Positions 1 through 10,385 of a stretch of DNA of 64,000 nucleotides are shown here, piece after piece; the first letter of the stretch is position 1; the number at the start of each line of letters is the position of its first letter. Source of the DNA: Clostridium luticellarii (GTDB lineage Bacteria; Bacillota; Clostridia; Clostridiales; Clostridiaceae). The notes below the pieces were generated by a model. It saw only the letters and a list, made by a program, of their open reading frames with translations. It was not told the origin of the DNA and made no database searches. The translations under genes and the position numbers were made by a program. The DNA is taken from positions 1 through 64,000 of the forward strand of contig NZ_PVXP01000008.1 of the NCBI RefSeq assembly GCF_002995845.1, given 5' to 3'.

Positions 1-35
1 TAATAAGTTCATATAATTAAGTGGGGGTGAAATTT

Positions 36-977
36 ATGAAATTTAGGGTAATATTCCTAAGTAAAAGACATATTTACTTTTTATTGTTGTTATTGTTAAT
101 TATATTTCTATCTATAATTTTCATATCGTCCAGAAGTTCTTCTCCTTCATTTAACACTATTTCCAGCAGCAGAAAAATAAAAGCAGATCTCAATGGAGAC
201 GGAAATAATGATATATTGTATATTGTTCGAAACGGAAATAACTATTTGATAAAAGCTACCATAGACAGCAAAACTTTCAATTTAAGCACCAGTAAAAATT
301 CTCCTGTAATACAGAGCTATTCGCCCTATTGGCCTCTGAGAATAACTCTTATGGACATATCCAGAAATAAAGTTCCTGAAATATTCATACAGGGTTCAGT
401 GGAGAATAAATCTGTTCAGCGTATTTTTATGTACAATGGTACTGATTTTAAAAACATTATGTCAAATTCCAGCAACATACTTGGATTTATGGACTGCAAG
501 AACAACAAAACTCCGAAGATCATCTCAGGCAATCTGGGAAAAAATTCTATATATCTCTCCAATTACATATTTTTAAACAACAAGCTTAAAAATTATAATT
601 ATGAATACAACAGTACATTTATGGGTCAGGATACCATTTATTCATTTGTAAAGCTTGTAGAAGGACTCCCTGAGAGCGAACCCTACAAGCCTAAGGATAT
701 ATTTTCACCTAACATATCCAAGGAAAATCTAGCTCTGATAGGTAACTTGACAGGGGAAAATAATTCCTATCTATTTCAGGACGGCTTTTTCATGGAAAAT
801 AATTATGATAAAGATGGTAATGTTTCCGAGATATCCTGGTTCTTGAATTTTAAAGGCATTTCCAGAGCGGATAAAAATATGATAAAAAATTATACATTGA
901 ATCTGATTCTAACACGGGATAACAGCAGCACTAAAAATTATCTTTTCAAAATCACCTCAATGTATAGAAGCAGATAA
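36..977 (+). CDS. Membrane-anchored VCBS/FG-GAP repeat protein
   Basis: A 313-residue protein with one N-terminal hydrophobic segment (about residues 10-30) after a basic stretch, so it is probably an uncleaved anchor with the rest outside the membrane. Just after the anchor is ADLNGDGNNDILYI, the Asp/Gly calcium-binding type of VCBS or FG-GAP beta-propeller repeat; a weaker repeat lies around LMDISRNKVPEIFI. The ATG at 36 is preferred because GGGGGTGA lies 7 bases upstream; an in-frame GTG at 21 sits on that ribosome binding site. No enzyme motif is visible. It is the first gene of the window, so its upstream partners are unknown. Family assignment is fair; function is unknown. Confidence 0.75.
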   Translation: MKFRVIFLSKRHIYFLLLLLLIIFLSIIFISSRSSSPSFNTISSSRKIKADLNGDGNNDILYIVRNGNNYLIKATIDSKTFNLSTSKNSPVIQSYSPYWPLRITLMDISRNKVPEIFIQGSVENKSVQRIFMYNGTDFKNIMSNSSNILGFMDCKNNKTPKIISGNLGKNSIYLSNYIFLNNKLKNYNYEYNSTFMGQDTIYSFVKLVEGLPESEPYKPKDIFSPNISKENLALIGNLTGENNSYLFQDGFFMENNYDKDGNVSEISWFLNFKGISRADKNMIKNYTLNLILTRDNSSTKNYLFKITSMYRSR

Positions 978-1001
978 AAAAGGGACCGTATAAGCGGTCC
1001 C
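976..1001 (-). terminator. Intrinsic terminator, minus strand
   Basis: Read on the minus strand, GGGACCG and CGGTCCC form a 7-bp stem around a 6-base loop, followed directly by six T. On the plus strand the A-run precedes the stem and no T-run follows, so it works for minus transcripts only. It ends either the WYL regulator mRNA or the RNA candidate at 976-1210. Confidence 0.8.
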
Positions 1002-1210
1002 AAGGGGGATGGGGGGTTATCACATCAAACAATATTTTATGTTATTTGATGCTAGGGAGAATTTTATCCGGCGGCATACTATTTCCAACACTTACAGTTG
1101 GGATATACAATCGTAAGCCTCTGGATACGCTTTTCCAAGATATAACGGAGAAAAATACTGCCTTCCGACAGACTCCCGTGCATCCTAGAATCACTTTATA
1201 TCTCCCAATT
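976..1210 (-). ncRNA. Candidate structured RNA (unknown class)
   Basis: This stretch of about 235 bases between the WYL regulator and the VCBS gene has no credible ORF but is rich in complementarity when read on the minus strand. GGGAGA (1201-1206) can pair with TCTCCC (1055-1060). AGATATAA (1196-1203) alternatively pairs with TTATATCT (1138-1145). CTGTC-GGAA-GGCAG is a hairpin with a GNRA loop near 1160-1173. CTTACGATTG/CAACTGTAAG form a hairpin at about 1092-1118. CATCAAATAA pairs with TTGTTTGATG at 1022-1050. It ends in the intrinsic terminator at 976-1001. A TATAAT box lies just upstream, near 1220, with a poor -35. I recognise no Rfam class with certainty. It may be an independent sRNA or the 3' UTR of the regulator gene. 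Confidence 0.5.
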
Positions 1211-1263
1211 ACATTTATTATATTATCCTAATAAAGATAAATTATTCATATAAATTGAAATTT

Positions 1264-2217
1264 TTAATATTTTTTATACAATTCCTCTAATTCCAATTTT
1301 ATATTTTTTCTCAATTTTTCAGGTTCAATTACCTCCGCATTTCTTCCAAAACCCATTACCCACTCTTTTACATCTTCAACATCATCCACATAAAAACTGA
1401 GAAGTACATTTCCATTTTCCAATTCAGCTACATTCTGATTTACAGTCCATTGTACCTCCTTTATAAAGCTGGATATATTTCTATTAAATTTTACTACTAC
1501 CTTTATATTGCCCTCCATAAATAATTCCCAATGATCCCGCAGGTAATCTTTCAGTGAAAAGTTGTGAGGTCTGATATAGATATCACTGCTCACCTCTAAA
1601 CTTTTTATTCTATTCAATTTAAAACTTTCCACGTCATCTTTCATATGACAATATCCTATTATGTACCAGTCTCCCTGTTTGAATATCAAGTTATATGGAT
1701 CTACTTTTCTCATAGTCAGGTTGCTCTTATTTATTGAAAAATAATTTATATTCAAACTTCGGCCTTTATTCATAGAATAATTCACCTTGGATATTTTATT
1801 TTCTAAATTTTCCGTATTACCTATGTAATCCATCGAAAAATTTCCTGTATCATCAATATCATTTAAGTCCATTTTTGAATTTACACAGACATTTTTTATT
1901 TTATAAACTGCACTTTTAAGCTCTCTTTCATATACAAATTCATTTTGTGTTGTAAGCATTTCCGAGGCCATAAGAAGCGCTGTAAGTTCTTCTTTAGTTA
2001 AATCAACAGGTTTCATATAAAAATTTTTATCTATATAGAACCCGCCATATCTTCCCTTTTTAGTATAAACGGGTATATTAGCCTTATTCAAGCTACTTAT
2101 ATATCTATATACGGTTTTCTTATCAACTCCTAAGGTCTGAGCCAATTCCGATGCAGTAGTCAATCCTTTATACTGTATTATCATTATCATTTCTAATAAA
2201 TTAGAAATTTTGGACAT
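1264..2217 (-). CDS. HTH/WYL-domain transcriptional regulator
   Basis: A 317-residue DeoR/YafY-type regulator. Residues 1-60 form an HTH_11 winged helix (GLTTASELAQTLGVDKKTVYRYI). This is followed by a GGFYIDKNFYMKPVDLT linker and a C-terminal WYL ligand-sensing region (WYIIGYCHMKDDVESFKLNRI) plus the usual WCX extension. The ATG at 2217 is chosen because GGGGG lies 8 bases upstream on the minus strand; an in-frame ATG at 2274 lacks such a site. It is divergent from the small gene at 2476, and the A/T-rich region between them must hold both promoters. The ligand and targets cannot be read from the sequence. The family is secure. Confidence 0.88.
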   Translation of the reverse strand: MSKISNLLEMIMIIQYKGLTTASELAQTLGVDKKTVYRYISSLNKANIPVYTKKGRYGGFYIDKNFYMKPVDLTKEELTALLMASEMLTTQNEFVYERELKSAVYKIKNVCVNSKMDLNDIDDTGNFSMDYIGNTENLENKISKVNYSMNKGRSLNINYFSINKSNLTMRKVDPYNLIFKQGDWYIIGYCHMKDDVESFKLNRIKSLEVSSDIYIRPHNFSLKDYLRDHWELFMEGNIKVVVKFNRNISSFIKEVQWTVNQNVAELENGNVLLSFYVDDVEDVKEWVMGFGRNAEVIEPEKLRKNIKLELEELYKKY

Positions 2218-2475
2218 ACTTTTTACCCCCAGTACAAATTTATAGTGATATTCACTTATATCGTTATTTTTCATGACTTTTTTAGTACAATTTTATATGA
2301 AATTAAATCATCATACTAACCCATAATGCTTTTGCATATATACACACTCATTTTTGTATCAAATTTATACCTTCTGAATAATATATAGTATAAATCCATT
2401 TATGACATGTATATAAATATAATTTACAAATTCTATTTAAAAAACAGGAAACATTAAAAAATGAGGTGAATATAA

Positions 2476-2850
2476 ATGTCAAAACACCATCGAAATTATA
2501 ACAATGGTTTCAATATAGCTGATATTTTAAATAATATAGATATACCCCAGCTTCTATCAATAATATCTTCATTGGGCGGTAACAGAAATTTTTCCAATGA
2601 TCAGCTTGGATCTCTCATGGATAATCTGAATTCCTCCAAAGGATCCCAGAATACTTCTGCATTCAACGATTCCAATATAAAATCACAACTAGCAGCATTA
2701 GAGGATAGGTTATCAAAAATAGAAAGTGGGGGGACTATAAAAGAAGATCTGCTTCAGGCAATAAAAGAACTGAAAAATTCACCTGATGCGGCTAAGATAT
2801 TAAATGAATATATAAACTCTAACGATTCCCGTAAAAACACACATAGGTGA
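2476..2850 (+). CDS. Small conserved-type hypothetical protein
   Basis: A 124-residue protein with no signal peptide or membrane segment. The first third contains NGFNIADILNNIDIPQLLSIISSLGG, an amphipathic hydrophobic stretch. The middle is Asn/Ser-rich. The C-terminal half (QLAALEDRLSKIESGG onward) looks like a short coiled coil followed by a helical tail. A GAGGTGAAT ribosome binding site sits 4 bases before the ATG, and a strong terminator follows, so it is a real monocistronic gene. I do not recognise the family. The layout resembles small Clostridium proteins of unknown role, possibly spore or envelope associated, but that is a guess. Confidence 0.65.
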   Translation: MSKHHRNYNNGFNIADILNNIDIPQLLSIISSLGGNRNFSNDQLGSLMDNLNSSKGSQNTSAFNDSNIKSQLAALEDRLSKIESGGTIKEDLLQAIKELKNSPDAAKILNEYINSNDSRKNTHR

Positions 2851-2867
2851 TAAATAAAATTACATTT

Positions 2868-2918
2868 AAAAAACACTATCAAAATTGTAGTTTCATTTTA
2901 ATTCTGATAGTGTTTTTT
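2868..2918. terminator. Bidirectional intrinsic terminator
   Basis: AAAAAACACTATCA and TGATAGTGTTTTTT form a perfect 14-bp stem with A- and T-runs on both sides. It lies between convergent genes (2476-2850 plus; 2931-3626 minus) and can end both. Confidence 0.9.
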
Positions 2919-2930
2919 AACTTATGAAGC

Positions 2931-3626
2931 TTAACTTAATTTTTGTAACAGCAGTGCCGCTATGGTTATAGAATTAAATACACAGTGGTTGAATACTGCA
3001 TACCAATACCCCTTTTTATTCATCAAATAGCAATTATACAAGCCAATCCACAGTATTATTGGAAATGCATCAAGGCTAAAATGAATTATAGCAAATAAAA
3101 GACTGCTAAGAAAGGCTGCTAAATAAATTCCCACTTTTTTTGCAAATATCTTTTCAAATATAAGCCACCTAAATACAAACTCCTCCAGCACAGGTGCAAA
3201 TATTATCACTATAGGGATCATTATCAAAAACTTTTCCAGAGGCATATTCGCCATATGTGTGACTATCTCCTGTTGTTTTAATTCCACTCTAAAATTGGAA
3301 AGTATTACATTCTCAACTGCAGATATGAAAAAGGATGCCAGATAGAATATAAATACCATTTTCAGAGCTTCAGGAATTTTAAAATTTTCAAAACTGAATC
3401 TGTAAGATTCATCTGTGTGTTTTATATACCATAAATTAATAATCACAAAAATAAACGGTATAAAATTTTCTGTAAATATGGAAAGTGCTATGTAAAATAC
3501 ACTGATAAGAATCAAGACTGCACTATTTCGCTTACTCTGCCTCCAGAACCTGGCAAACACCAAAAGTGGCGGTAGATAAACAATTACAAAGACCAGAATA
3601 TTTTTTATAATATCAAATCCAAACAT
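2931..3626 (-). CDS. CPBP family intramembrane metalloprotease
   Basis: A 231-residue polytopic membrane protein of the CAAX-protease/bacteriocin-processing (CPBP, Abi) family. The C-terminal half carries the three family signatures: EE-x3-R (PVLEEFVFRWLIF), an F/H motif (LFAIIHFSLD) and N-H-x3-N near the end (FNHCVFNS). These residues are the putative catalytic Glu and metal ligands. About six hydrophobic segments surround them. The start at 3626 has AAGGAGAG 8 bases upstream; an upstream in-frame ATG at 3710 does not. It follows lon and engB in the same direction with 86 bases between. Members act as prenyl-protein proteases, bacteriocin self-immunity proteins or anti-sigma proteases; which applies here is unknown. 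Confidence 0.85.
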   Translation of the reverse strand: MFGFDIIKNILVFVIVYLPPLLVFARFWRQSKRNSAVLILISVFYIALSIFTENFIPFIFVIINLWYIKHTDESYRFSFENFKIPEALKMVFIFYLASFFISAVENVILSNFRVELKQQEIVTHMANMPLEKFLIMIPIVIIFAPVLEEFVFRWLIFEKIFAKKVGIYLAAFLSSLLFAIIHFSLDAFPIILWIGLYNCYLMNKKGYWYAVFNHCVFNSITIAALLLQKLS

Positions 3627-3712
3627 TATCAATTCTCTCCTTGTCACTTTTGATCCCACAGCTGCTGCTATCCCTGTCAAACCGACCTCCATAAATACAG
3701 TAAAACTCAACT

Positions 3713-4306
3713 CTAGGAAATAAAATCAAGCATGGAATCCAGAGTATTCCAGATTTCTTCTTTACCCTGTTTATTTAAAGCAGAAAAAGTCAATATTCTA
3801 TCATCCTTTTCCAATTTCAAAGTATCCCTTATGATTTTTAAATTACCGTACAATTTATTTTTAGAAACTTTATCAATTTTAGTTGCCACTATAATGATTT
3901 TATAATCATAGTGCTTTATCCACTTATACATAGTTATGTCATCAGCGGTTGGTTTATGTCTGCAATCTAAAATAAGGACTATTACCTTAAGCTGTTCTCT
4001 ATCATGAAGATATTCTTCTACTATGTTTCCCCAGCTTTCTATTTCTCTTTTAGAAACTTTAGCATAGCCGTAACCGGGTAAATCTACAAAATAGAATTGC
4101 CTGTTTATCAAAAAAAAGTTGATTAATCTAGTCTTGCCTGGAGTACTGCTGACTTTAACTAAGTTCTTTCTATTTACAAGTGAATTTATAAGGGAGGATT
4201 TTCCCACATTGGATCTTCCAACAAAAGCTATTTCCTCCCTGTTGTCTCTGGGGTACTGACTTGCATGAACTGCTGAAGTTATAAATTCTGATTGTTTTAT
4301 TTCCAT
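3713..4306 (-). CDS. engB: Ribosome biogenesis GTPase EngB/YsxC
   Basis: A 197-residue TrmE-Era-EngA-like GTPase needed for 50S subunit assembly. Visible motifs are G1 GRSNVGKSS (about residues 30-38), switch I PGKT, G3 DLPGYG and G4 TKID; the C-terminal [11 protein letters not shown] is the G5 region. The start at 4306 follows AGGTGAT, which overlaps the lon stop codon at 4319-4321, so translation is probably coupled to lon. The lon-engB order is the common Firmicutes arrangement. Length fits the family. Confidence 0.95.
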   Translation of the reverse strand: MEIKQSEFITSAVHASQYPRDNREEIAFVGRSNVGKSSLINSLVNRKNLVKVSSTPGKTRLINFFLINRQFYFVDLPGYGYAKVSKREIESWGNIVEEYLHDREQLKVIVLILDCRHKPTADDITMYKWIKHYDYKIIIVATKIDKVSKNKLYGNLKIIRDTLKLEKDDRILTFSALNKQGKEEIWNTLDSMLDFIS

Positions 4307-4318
4307 AAATAATATCAC

Positions 4319-6640
4319 CTAATCTCTGTTTAAAAGCGAATTTTTTAATACCACATCTATATTGTCCGCCAATATATATTTCATTTTATTTTTAACTGTA
4401 TTCGGAATTTTCAACAGATCCTTTTTATTTTTTTCAGGAATTATAACCGTATCTATACCAGCCCTATAAGCTGCCAGGCTCTTTTCTTTCAGCCCTCCTA
4501 TAGGAAGTACTCTTCCCGTCAAAGTTATCTCACCTGTCATAGCCACATTGTGCTTTATCTTTCTCTTACTCAGAGCAGATATCATGGCTGTTACCATGGT
4601 CACTCCCGCCGAAGGTCCATCCTTGGGTACTGCACCTTCCGGAACATGTATATGCATATCATAATCTTTATAAAAACTGCTTTCAATACCGTACTTGTGT
4701 GAATTGGCTCTGATATAACTGTACCCGGCTCTAGCAGATTCCTGCATCACATCTCCCAGCTGGCCTGTCAATTGCAGTTTACCATTTCCAGGCATAATAG
4801 TTGCCTCTATAGGCAGGGTATCTCCTCCATATCCTGTCCATGCCATTCCCATAACCACTCCAACTTTGTCTTCCTCATTTGCCTTATCATAGGTAAATAT
4901 TTCGGATCCCAGATAATACTTGACCTTGGTAACAGTTATATTTATGGAACTTTTATCCTTCTCCATCATTTCCGATATAGCCTTTCTTATGAGAGATGCA
5001 ACTCTTCTCTCCAGGCTTCTGACTCCAGACTCTCTAGTGTAATTATCTATTAATTTATATATGGAGGAATCCGAGAAGGTAATCTCATTATTTTTAACCC
5101 CATTTTCCTCCAATTCTTTAGGTATCAGATACTTCTTACATATGTTGAATTTTTCTTCAGAAGTATATCCAGATACCTCTATTACCTCCATTCTGTCAAA
5201 AAGAGGCCTTGGAATAGTTTCCAAAGTATTTGCAGTAGTTATAAACATCACATTGGACAAATCAAAATCCAATTCAAGATAATGATCCCTAAAAGTACTA
5301 TTCTGCTCGCTGTCTAAAACCTCTAAAAGCGCATCTGCAGGATCTCCTCTGAAATCATTGCTCATTTTATCTATTTCATCCAGTAGAAACAATGGATTCT
5401 TTGACTTTGCCTGCCTTATTCCATATATAATCCTTCCCGGAATAGCTCCTACATAAGTCTTTCTATGTCCCCTAATCTCAGCTTCATCCCTCACTCCACC
5501 CAGTGACATTCTCACAAAATTCCTATTTAGAGCATGGGCTATGGATTTGGCAATAGAAGTTTTACCCACTCCAGGAGGTCCTACAAGACAAAGTATGGGA
5601 CCTTTAAGTGATTTGCTCATTTTCTTAACTGCTAAATATTCAATTATCCTGTTTTTGACATCCTTCAGTCCATAGTGATCCTTTTCCAGTATTTCTCTTG
5701 CCAGCTTTATGTCTAAATTATCCTTTGTTTCAGTATTCCACGGTAAACTCAATATCCAATCCAGGTAAGTTCTTATTACTCCTCCTTCTGAAGAATAGGG
5801 GCCTGTATTTTTCAGCCTATCCAGTTCATATAATGCTTTGTCTTTTACACTTTTAGGCATTTTAGCCCTGGTTATTTTATTTTTATACCTCTTTATCTCC
5901 CTTTTATCCTCGTCCTCTTCTCCCAATTCTTCCTGTATAGCTTTCAGCTGTTCTTTAAGGTAGTATTCCTTTTGAACTTTATCTATTTTATTTTTTACTT
6001 TAGTTCCTATTTTTCTTTCCAATTTCAAAATCTCTATTTCATTTGCCAGTATAGAAAGCAGTTTTTCAAGCCTTTTCACTACATCATAACATTCCAGAAG
6101 TTCCTGCTTTTTTTCCTGTTTAAGCATCAAATATGAGCTTATAGTATCGGCTAACCTTCCCGGGCTGTTCAGTTCATCCATGCTGATTATAGTTTCAACC
6201 GGTATACTGCCAGATAATTTCATATACTCATCAAAATTTTTTTCTATAGCCCTCACAAGTGCTTCACAATTTTTATTTTCACCATAATCCTTATCTTCTA
6301 TTATTTGAATTTGAGCTTTGAAAAAAGGATCTTTGCTGACATATTCTTTAAGTTCCGCTCTGGATTCGCCCTCTACAAGCACTCTCACTGTATTTCCCGG
6401 CAATTTTAATATCTGTTTTATATTACAAATTGTCCCTGTTTTCAATATATCTTCTTCACCGGGTTCTTCGATCTTTGCTTCTTTTTGTGCAGTTAAAAAT
6501 ATCCTCTGATCTGCAAGCATAGCATCTTCCAGCGCAAGTATTGATTTTTCTCTGCCTACATCAAAATGCAAGACCATATATGGAAATATAGTAATACCTC
6601 TCAACGGAATTAGAGGAAGAATTTTTAAATTTTTGTCCAT
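4319..6640 (-). CDS. lon: ATP-dependent protease La (LonA)
   Basis: A 773-residue LonA with all domains: an N-terminal LON substrate-binding region (1-205), a coiled coil around 210-250, an AAA+ module with Walker A GPPGVGKT near residue 352 and Walker B FLLDEID, and a C-terminal serine-lysine peptidase domain. The catalytic dyad is Ser677 in [10 protein letters not shown] and Lys720 in [10 protein letters not shown]. It degrades misfolded and regulatory proteins in the cytosol. AAAGGAGGAGAGG lies just before the ATG. It has its own sigma-A promoter (6708-6736) downstream of the clpX terminator, so it is transcribed apart from tig-clpP-clpX. No CtsR or CIRCE site is evident. Confidence 0.98.
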   Translation of the reverse strand: MDKNLKILPLIPLRGITIFPYMVLHFDVGREKSILALEDAMLADQRIFLTAQKEAKIEEPGEEDILKTGTICNIKQILKLPGNTVRVLVEGESRAELKEYVSKDPFFKAQIQIIEDKDYGENKNCEALVRAIEKNFDEYMKLSGSIPVETIISMDELNSPGRLADTISSYLMLKQEKKQELLECYDVVKRLEKLLSILANEIEILKLERKIGTKVKNKIDKVQKEYYLKEQLKAIQEELGEEDEDKREIKRYKNKITRAKMPKSVKDKALYELDRLKNTGPYSSEGGVIRTYLDWILSLPWNTETKDNLDIKLAREILEKDHYGLKDVKNRIIEYLAVKKMSKSLKGPILCLVGPPGVGKTSIAKSIAHALNRNFVRMSLGGVRDEAEIRGHRKTYVGAIPGRIIYGIRQAKSKNPLFLLDEIDKMSNDFRGDPADALLEVLDSEQNSTFRDHYLELDFDLSNVMFITTANTLETIPRPLFDRMEVIEVSGYTSEEKFNICKKYLIPKELEENGVKNNEITFSDSSIYKLIDNYTRESGVRSLERRVASLIRKAISEMMEKDKSSINITVTKVKYYLGSEIFTYDKANEEDKVGVVMGMAWTGYGGDTLPIEATIMPGNGKLQLTGQLGDVMQESARAGYSYIRANSHKYGIESSFYKDYDMHIHVPEGAVPKDGPSAGVTMVTAMISALSKRKIKHNVAMTGEITLTGRVLPIGGLKEKSLAAYRAGIDTVIIPEKNKKDLLKIPNTVKNKMKYILADNIDVVLKNSLLNRD

Positions 6641-6707
6641 ATACCTCTCCTCCTTTTAAAGGATTTTATAGTACAACAATAATCTTTACCAATAAACAGA
6701 TTAATCT

Positions 6708-6736
6708 ATTATAACTGTAAAATATATTTTTTTCAA
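6708..6736 (-). promoter_or_regulatory. Sigma-A promoter for lon
   Basis: On the minus strand TTGAAA, a 17-base spacer and TATAAT (perfect -10) lie about 70 bases upstream of the lon start and downstream of the clpX terminator. Confidence 0.75.
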
Positions 6737-6799
6737 TTGCCATTCCTTTACTAAATAATAATTTTATATCATTAAATATAAGCAATCTAAAACTTACTC

Positions 6800-6832
6800 A
6801 AAAAAGAGTACCGAAATCAGTACTCTTTTTTT
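6800..6832 (-). terminator. Intrinsic terminator after clpX
   Basis: AAAAAAGAGTAC and GTACTCTTTTTTT pair around an 8-base loop. It begins 8 bases beyond the clpX stop codon and ends the tig-clpP-clpX unit. The symmetric A/T runs would also stop plus-strand transcription. Confidence 0.9.
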
Positions 6833-6840
6833 ACATGAAC

Positions 6841-8130
6841 CTATGCAGTTTCAGGACCCTTTCGCGTTCTTGATTTCTTTAGCTTAATGGGAGTCCTTTT
6901 TCCATTCTCTGCATTTATAATCTTAGGAGACCCTTTTCCCACTGCATCTTTATCTATTATCACCTTTGATATTTCTTCCTTTGAAGGAATATCAAACATT
7001 ATATCCTTCATAGTCTCCTCTATGATAGCCCTGAGACCTCTCGCGCCCGTATTTCTCTCTAATGCCTCCTGTGCAATTGCTTCCAGTGCATCATCTTTAA
7101 ATTCAAGTTCCACATCGTCAAATTCAAAAAGTTTTTTATACTGCTTAACAAGGGCATTTTTAGGTTCCTTTAAAATACTTATAAGCGCGTTCTTATCAAG
7201 GGCATCAAGAGTCACTATGATAGGAATTCTACCTACAAATTCAGGTATAAGACCATATTTCAGGAGATCTCCCGGCATTATATTCTTTAAAAGCTTTCCT
7301 ATGTCCTTTTCCTTTTTAGACTGTATATTTGCACCAAATCCAAGAGTACTTATTCTAGTCCTTCGCTCTATTATACTGTCTATGCCATCAAAAGCACCCC
7401 CGCATATAAACAATATATTAGTGGTATTTATTTGAATAAATTCCTGATGTGGATGTTTTCTACCACCTTGAGGAGGTACCGAAGCTACCGTACCTTCCAA
7501 TATTTTTAAAAGAGCCTGCTGGACACCTTCTCCTGATACATCTCTAGTTATAGATGGATTCTCTGACTTTCTGGCTATTTTATCTATTTCATCTATATAA
7601 ACTATTCCATGTTCGGCCCTCTCTATATCATAGTCCGCATTTTGTATGAGCTTCAGCAATATATTTTCTACATCTTCTCCCACATAACCAGCCTCTGTAA
7701 GCGTAGTGGCATCTGCAATGGCAAAAGGCACATTTAAAAATTTTGCCAAAGTCTGAGCCAACAGCGTTTTACCGGAACCTGTAGGACCAAGTAAAAGTAT
7801 ATTGCTTTTCTGCAACTCTATATCATCATTATCCTTATTGGAATTTATCCTTTTGTAATGGTTATAAACTGCTACTGACAGTGATTTCTTTGCATCCTCC
7901 TGTCCTATAACATATTGATCCAGATAATTCTTTATTTCTATAGGTTTTGGAATTGAAGTCATGTCTATTTGTACATCTTCCTCAAATTCATCACTTATTA
8001 TTTCGGAACAAAGTTCTATACATTCATCACAGATATACACGCCCGGTCCCGCAATCAGCCTTCTAACCTGATCTTGTGTCTTACCGCAGAATGAGCATTT
8101 AAGCTGCTTTTTTTCATCATTTTTTGCCAT
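6841..8130 (-). CDS. clpX: ClpX unfoldase, ATPase subunit of ClpXP
   Basis: A 429-residue AAA+ unfoldase that delivers substrates to ClpP. The N-terminal zinc-binding domain has Cys12, Cys15, Cys34 and Cys37. Walker A GPTGSGKT is near residue 117, the pore loop GYVGEDVEN follows, and Walker [10 protein letters not shown] and sensor-2 [10 protein letters not shown] are present. The C-terminus ends in a basic tail. It sits 19 bases after clpP in the same direction and is followed by a terminator. Start and length match the family. Confidence 0.98.
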   Translation of the reverse strand: MAKNDEKKQLKCSFCGKTQDQVRRLIAGPGVYICDECIELCSEIISDEFEEDVQIDMTSIPKPIEIKNYLDQYVIGQEDAKKSLSVAVYNHYKRINSNKDNDDIELQKSNILLLGPTGSGKTLLAQTLAKFLNVPFAIADATTLTEAGYVGEDVENILLKLIQNADYDIERAEHGIVYIDEIDKIARKSENPSITRDVSGEGVQQALLKILEGTVASVPPQGGRKHPHQEFIQINTTNILFICGGAFDGIDSIIERRTRISTLGFGANIQSKKEKDIGKLLKNIMPGDLLKYGLIPEFVGRIPIIVTLDALDKNALISILKEPKNALVKQYKKLFEFDDVELEFKDDALEAIAQEALERNTGARGLRAIIEETMKDIMFDIPSKEEISKVIIDKDAVGKGSPKIINAENGKRTPIKLKKSRTRKGPETA

Positions 8131-8149
8131 TTCTACACCTCACCAAAGG

Positions 8150-8734
8150 TTATTTCTTTTTTGTAATAACTTCATCTATCAAGCCATAATTTTTAGCTTC
8201 TTCTGCTGACATAAAATTGTCTCTCTCTGTATCATTTTCAACTTTTTCAAGTGGCTGGCCTGTTCTTTCACTTATTATGGTATTTAACTTTTTCTTTATC
8301 TTCAGTATTCTATTTGCATGAATTCCTATATCGGTAGCCTGCCCCTGAAATCCACCCAGAGGTTGATGTATCATTATCTCCGCATTTGGAAGTGCAAATC
8401 TCTTTCCCTTTGCACCAGCTGTAAGCAAAAATGCACCCATGGAAGCCGCCATGCCTATGCATATGGTGGACACATCTGACTTTATATACTGCATTGTATC
8501 ATAAATTGCCATTCCGGAGGTTATGGATCCTCCTGGGCTATTTATGTAAAGATATATGTCTTTGTCAGGATCCTCAGCTTCTAAAAACAACAATTGTGCT
8601 ACTACAAGACTGGCCGTTACATCATTCACTTCTTCACTTAACATTACTATCCTATCTTTTAAAAGCCTAGAATAAATATCGTAAGACCTTTCCCCTCTAT
8701 TTGTCTGTTCTACAACTACTGGCACTAAACTCAT
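8150..8734 (-). CDS. clpP: ATP-dependent Clp protease proteolytic subunit
   Basis: A 194-residue serine peptidase with the full triad: Ser98 in GMAASMG, His123 in MIHQPLGG and Asp172 in ERDNFM. It forms the tetradecameric chamber used with ClpX from the next gene. GGAGGAGAG precedes the ATG. The gene follows tig by 149 bases; no CtsR operator repeat was seen there, so heat control of the usual Firmicutes kind is not evident. Confidence 0.98.
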   Translation of the reverse strand: MSLVPVVVEQTNRGERSYDIYSRLLKDRIVMLSEEVNDVTASLVVAQLLFLEAEDPDKDIYLYINSPGGSITSGMAIYDTMQYIKSDVSTICIGMAASMGAFLLTAGAKGKRFALPNAEIMIHQPLGGFQGQATDIGIHANRILKIKKKLNTIISERTGQPLEKVENDTERDNFMSAEEAKNYGLIDEVITKKK

Positions 8735-8883
8735 AAATCTCTCCTCCTTTATACCATCTTTTATGATTAATATATATTAAAATAATTTATATCATCCCAT
8801 ATAAGGATACAAAACATTTTAAACCATTTGTACATTGAAAATCAACTGCTGAAAAATTTTCTCCTGCTCATTTCAAAATATAA

Positions 8884-10197
8884 TCAATCTTCTGCCTTAC
8901 CGCTGTCTGTCAATGCCTCACTGCTGTCTACCAGCATTTTTATTACTTTTCCATTTATTACGTCTGTCCTCAAATATTCCTTCTGGCTGTCAAAAATCAA
9001 TTTTGACATCTTCTCGTTTTCTTTACTATTATATTGCTTAGCCATGTCTTTTGCTCTTTCTAAAAGTTCCTCATCTTCTGCCTTTATATCCTCTGCTTTA
9101 GCTATTTGGGCAACAACTAAATCCGTTTTAACTCTTTTTTCCGCTGTTTCTCTCATATAATCCCTGACTTTTTCTTCTGTATTATTTGTATATTTATAAT
9201 AAGTATCCAGATCCAGTCCCTGATATTTTAATTTCATCTCCAAATCCTTCAACATATTGTCTACTTCTTTTTTGATCATGACTTCCGGTATATTTACCTC
9301 TGCGTTTGAACAAACTGCGTCTAAAACTGCTTCCTCATATTCTCTTTCTGCTTTTAATTGATTTGCCTCCTGTTTCTTGCTCTTTATATCTTTTTTAACT
9401 TCCTCTAAAGTATCAAATTCAGATATTTCTTTTGCAAATTCGTCATCAAGAGCCGGCAGTTCTTTAATCTTTATTTCCTTGACTGTAACTTTAAATACAG
9501 CTTCCTTCCCATTTAAATCTTCTCTTCCATATTCCTGTGGAAATGTTACATGAACATCCTTTGAATCTCCTGTTTTGAGTCCAATCAATTGATCCTCAAA
9601 ATTGTCTATGAAGGTACCGGAACCAATCTCCAATTGATAATCCTTTCCCTCTCCGCCTTCAAATTCTTTTCCATCAACAAATCCTTTGAAATCTATTATG
9701 GCAATATTTCCACTTTCTACATTTCCATCCTCTTTTGTCTCTATTCTAGCATTTTTCTGCTGCATTGTCTCTAATTCTTTTTCAACTTCTTCATCTGTTA
9801 CATCATATGTATTTTTTTTCACCTGCAGGCCCTTGTATTCTCCAAGTTTTATCTCTGGAAGTACGGTCACAGTTGCTGTATACACAAAATCTTTATCATT
9901 TCCTATCTGAACTATATCAATTTTAGGATAATCTACAGGCTTTACATTGTTTTCTTCCAGTGCCTCGGGATATGTATCATCACAACAGAAATTTATGGCA
10001 TCTTCATAAAAGACTCCTTCACCATAGTATTTCTTTATTATATTCATAGGGGCCTTGCCCTTTCTAAAGCCCGGTATATTAAACTTCTTAGCATTCTTGG
10101 CAAATGCCTTTTTCATAGATTCATTAAATTTTGATGATTCCACGGTTATTTCTAGTTTTACAACATTTTCTTCTATCTTTTCCTTCTTAACATTCAT
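8884..10197 (-). CDS. tig: Trigger factor, ribosome-bound chaperone and PPIase
   Basis: A 437-residue trigger factor. The N-terminal ribosome-binding domain carries the signature FRKGKAP ([17 protein letters not shown], about residues 44-60). The FKBP-type PPIase domain follows ([14 protein letters not shown], about 170-183), then the long helical C-terminal chaperone arms. The tail is acidic and Ser-rich ([13 protein letters not shown]). It is the first gene of the tig-clpP-clpX block, a standard clostridial order linking nascent-chain folding to degradation. An extended -10 promoter lies about 50 bases upstream. Confidence 0.97.
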   Translation of the reverse strand: MNVKKEKIEENVVKLEITVESSKFNESMKKAFAKNAKKFNIPGFRKGKAPMNIIKKYYGEGVFYEDAINFCCDDTYPEALEENNVKPVDYPKIDIVQIGNDKDFVYTATVTVLPEIKLGEYKGLQVKKNTYDVTDEEVEKELETMQQKNARIETKEDGNVESGNIAIIDFKGFVDGKEFEGGEGKDYQLEIGSGTFIDNFEDQLIGLKTGDSKDVHVTFPQEYGREDLNGKEAVFKVTVKEIKIKELPALDDEFAKEISEFDTLEEVKKDIKSKKQEANQLKAEREYEEAVLDAVCSNAEVNIPEVMIKKEVDNMLKDLEMKLKYQGLDLDTYYKYTNNTEEKVRDYMRETAEKRVKTDLVVAQIAKAEDIKAEDEELLERAKDMAKQYNSKENEKMSKLIFDSQKEYLRTDVINGKVIKMLVDSSEALTDSGKAED

Positions 10198-10246
10198 TAC
10201 AAAATTCCTCCCACTAATTACTCTATATGCTTATATCAACTATGCT

Positions 10247-10255
10247 ATTATACCA
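10247..10255 (-). promoter_or_regulatory. Extended -10 promoter for tig
   Basis: On the minus strand TGGTATAAT is a perfect TATAAT preceded by the TGN extension, about 50 bases upstream of the tig ATG. No good -35 is present, which the TG extension could offset. Confidence 0.6.
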
Positions 10256-10385
10256 TATATCCATACACATTCATATATGATACCCTGCACTTTTATTCCT
10301 TGATAATAATTTAATTACAATACTGAAAATGAATTATTGATTATAGACTCATATTATATAGTTTATCACTAAAATTATATAGTTC

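Noticed and set aside
1046-1231. 61-codon plus-strand ORF
   Set aside because: No ribosome binding site, no protein-like composition, and it lies over the strongly structured minus-strand RNA candidate.
6887-7435. 182-codon ORF antisense to clpX
   Set aside because: Ser/Leu-rich complement of a conserved gene with no ribosome binding site; a frame shadow.
8735-8883. CtsR or CIRCE operator before clpP
   Set aside because: No GGTCAAA direct repeat or CIRCE inverted repeat found.
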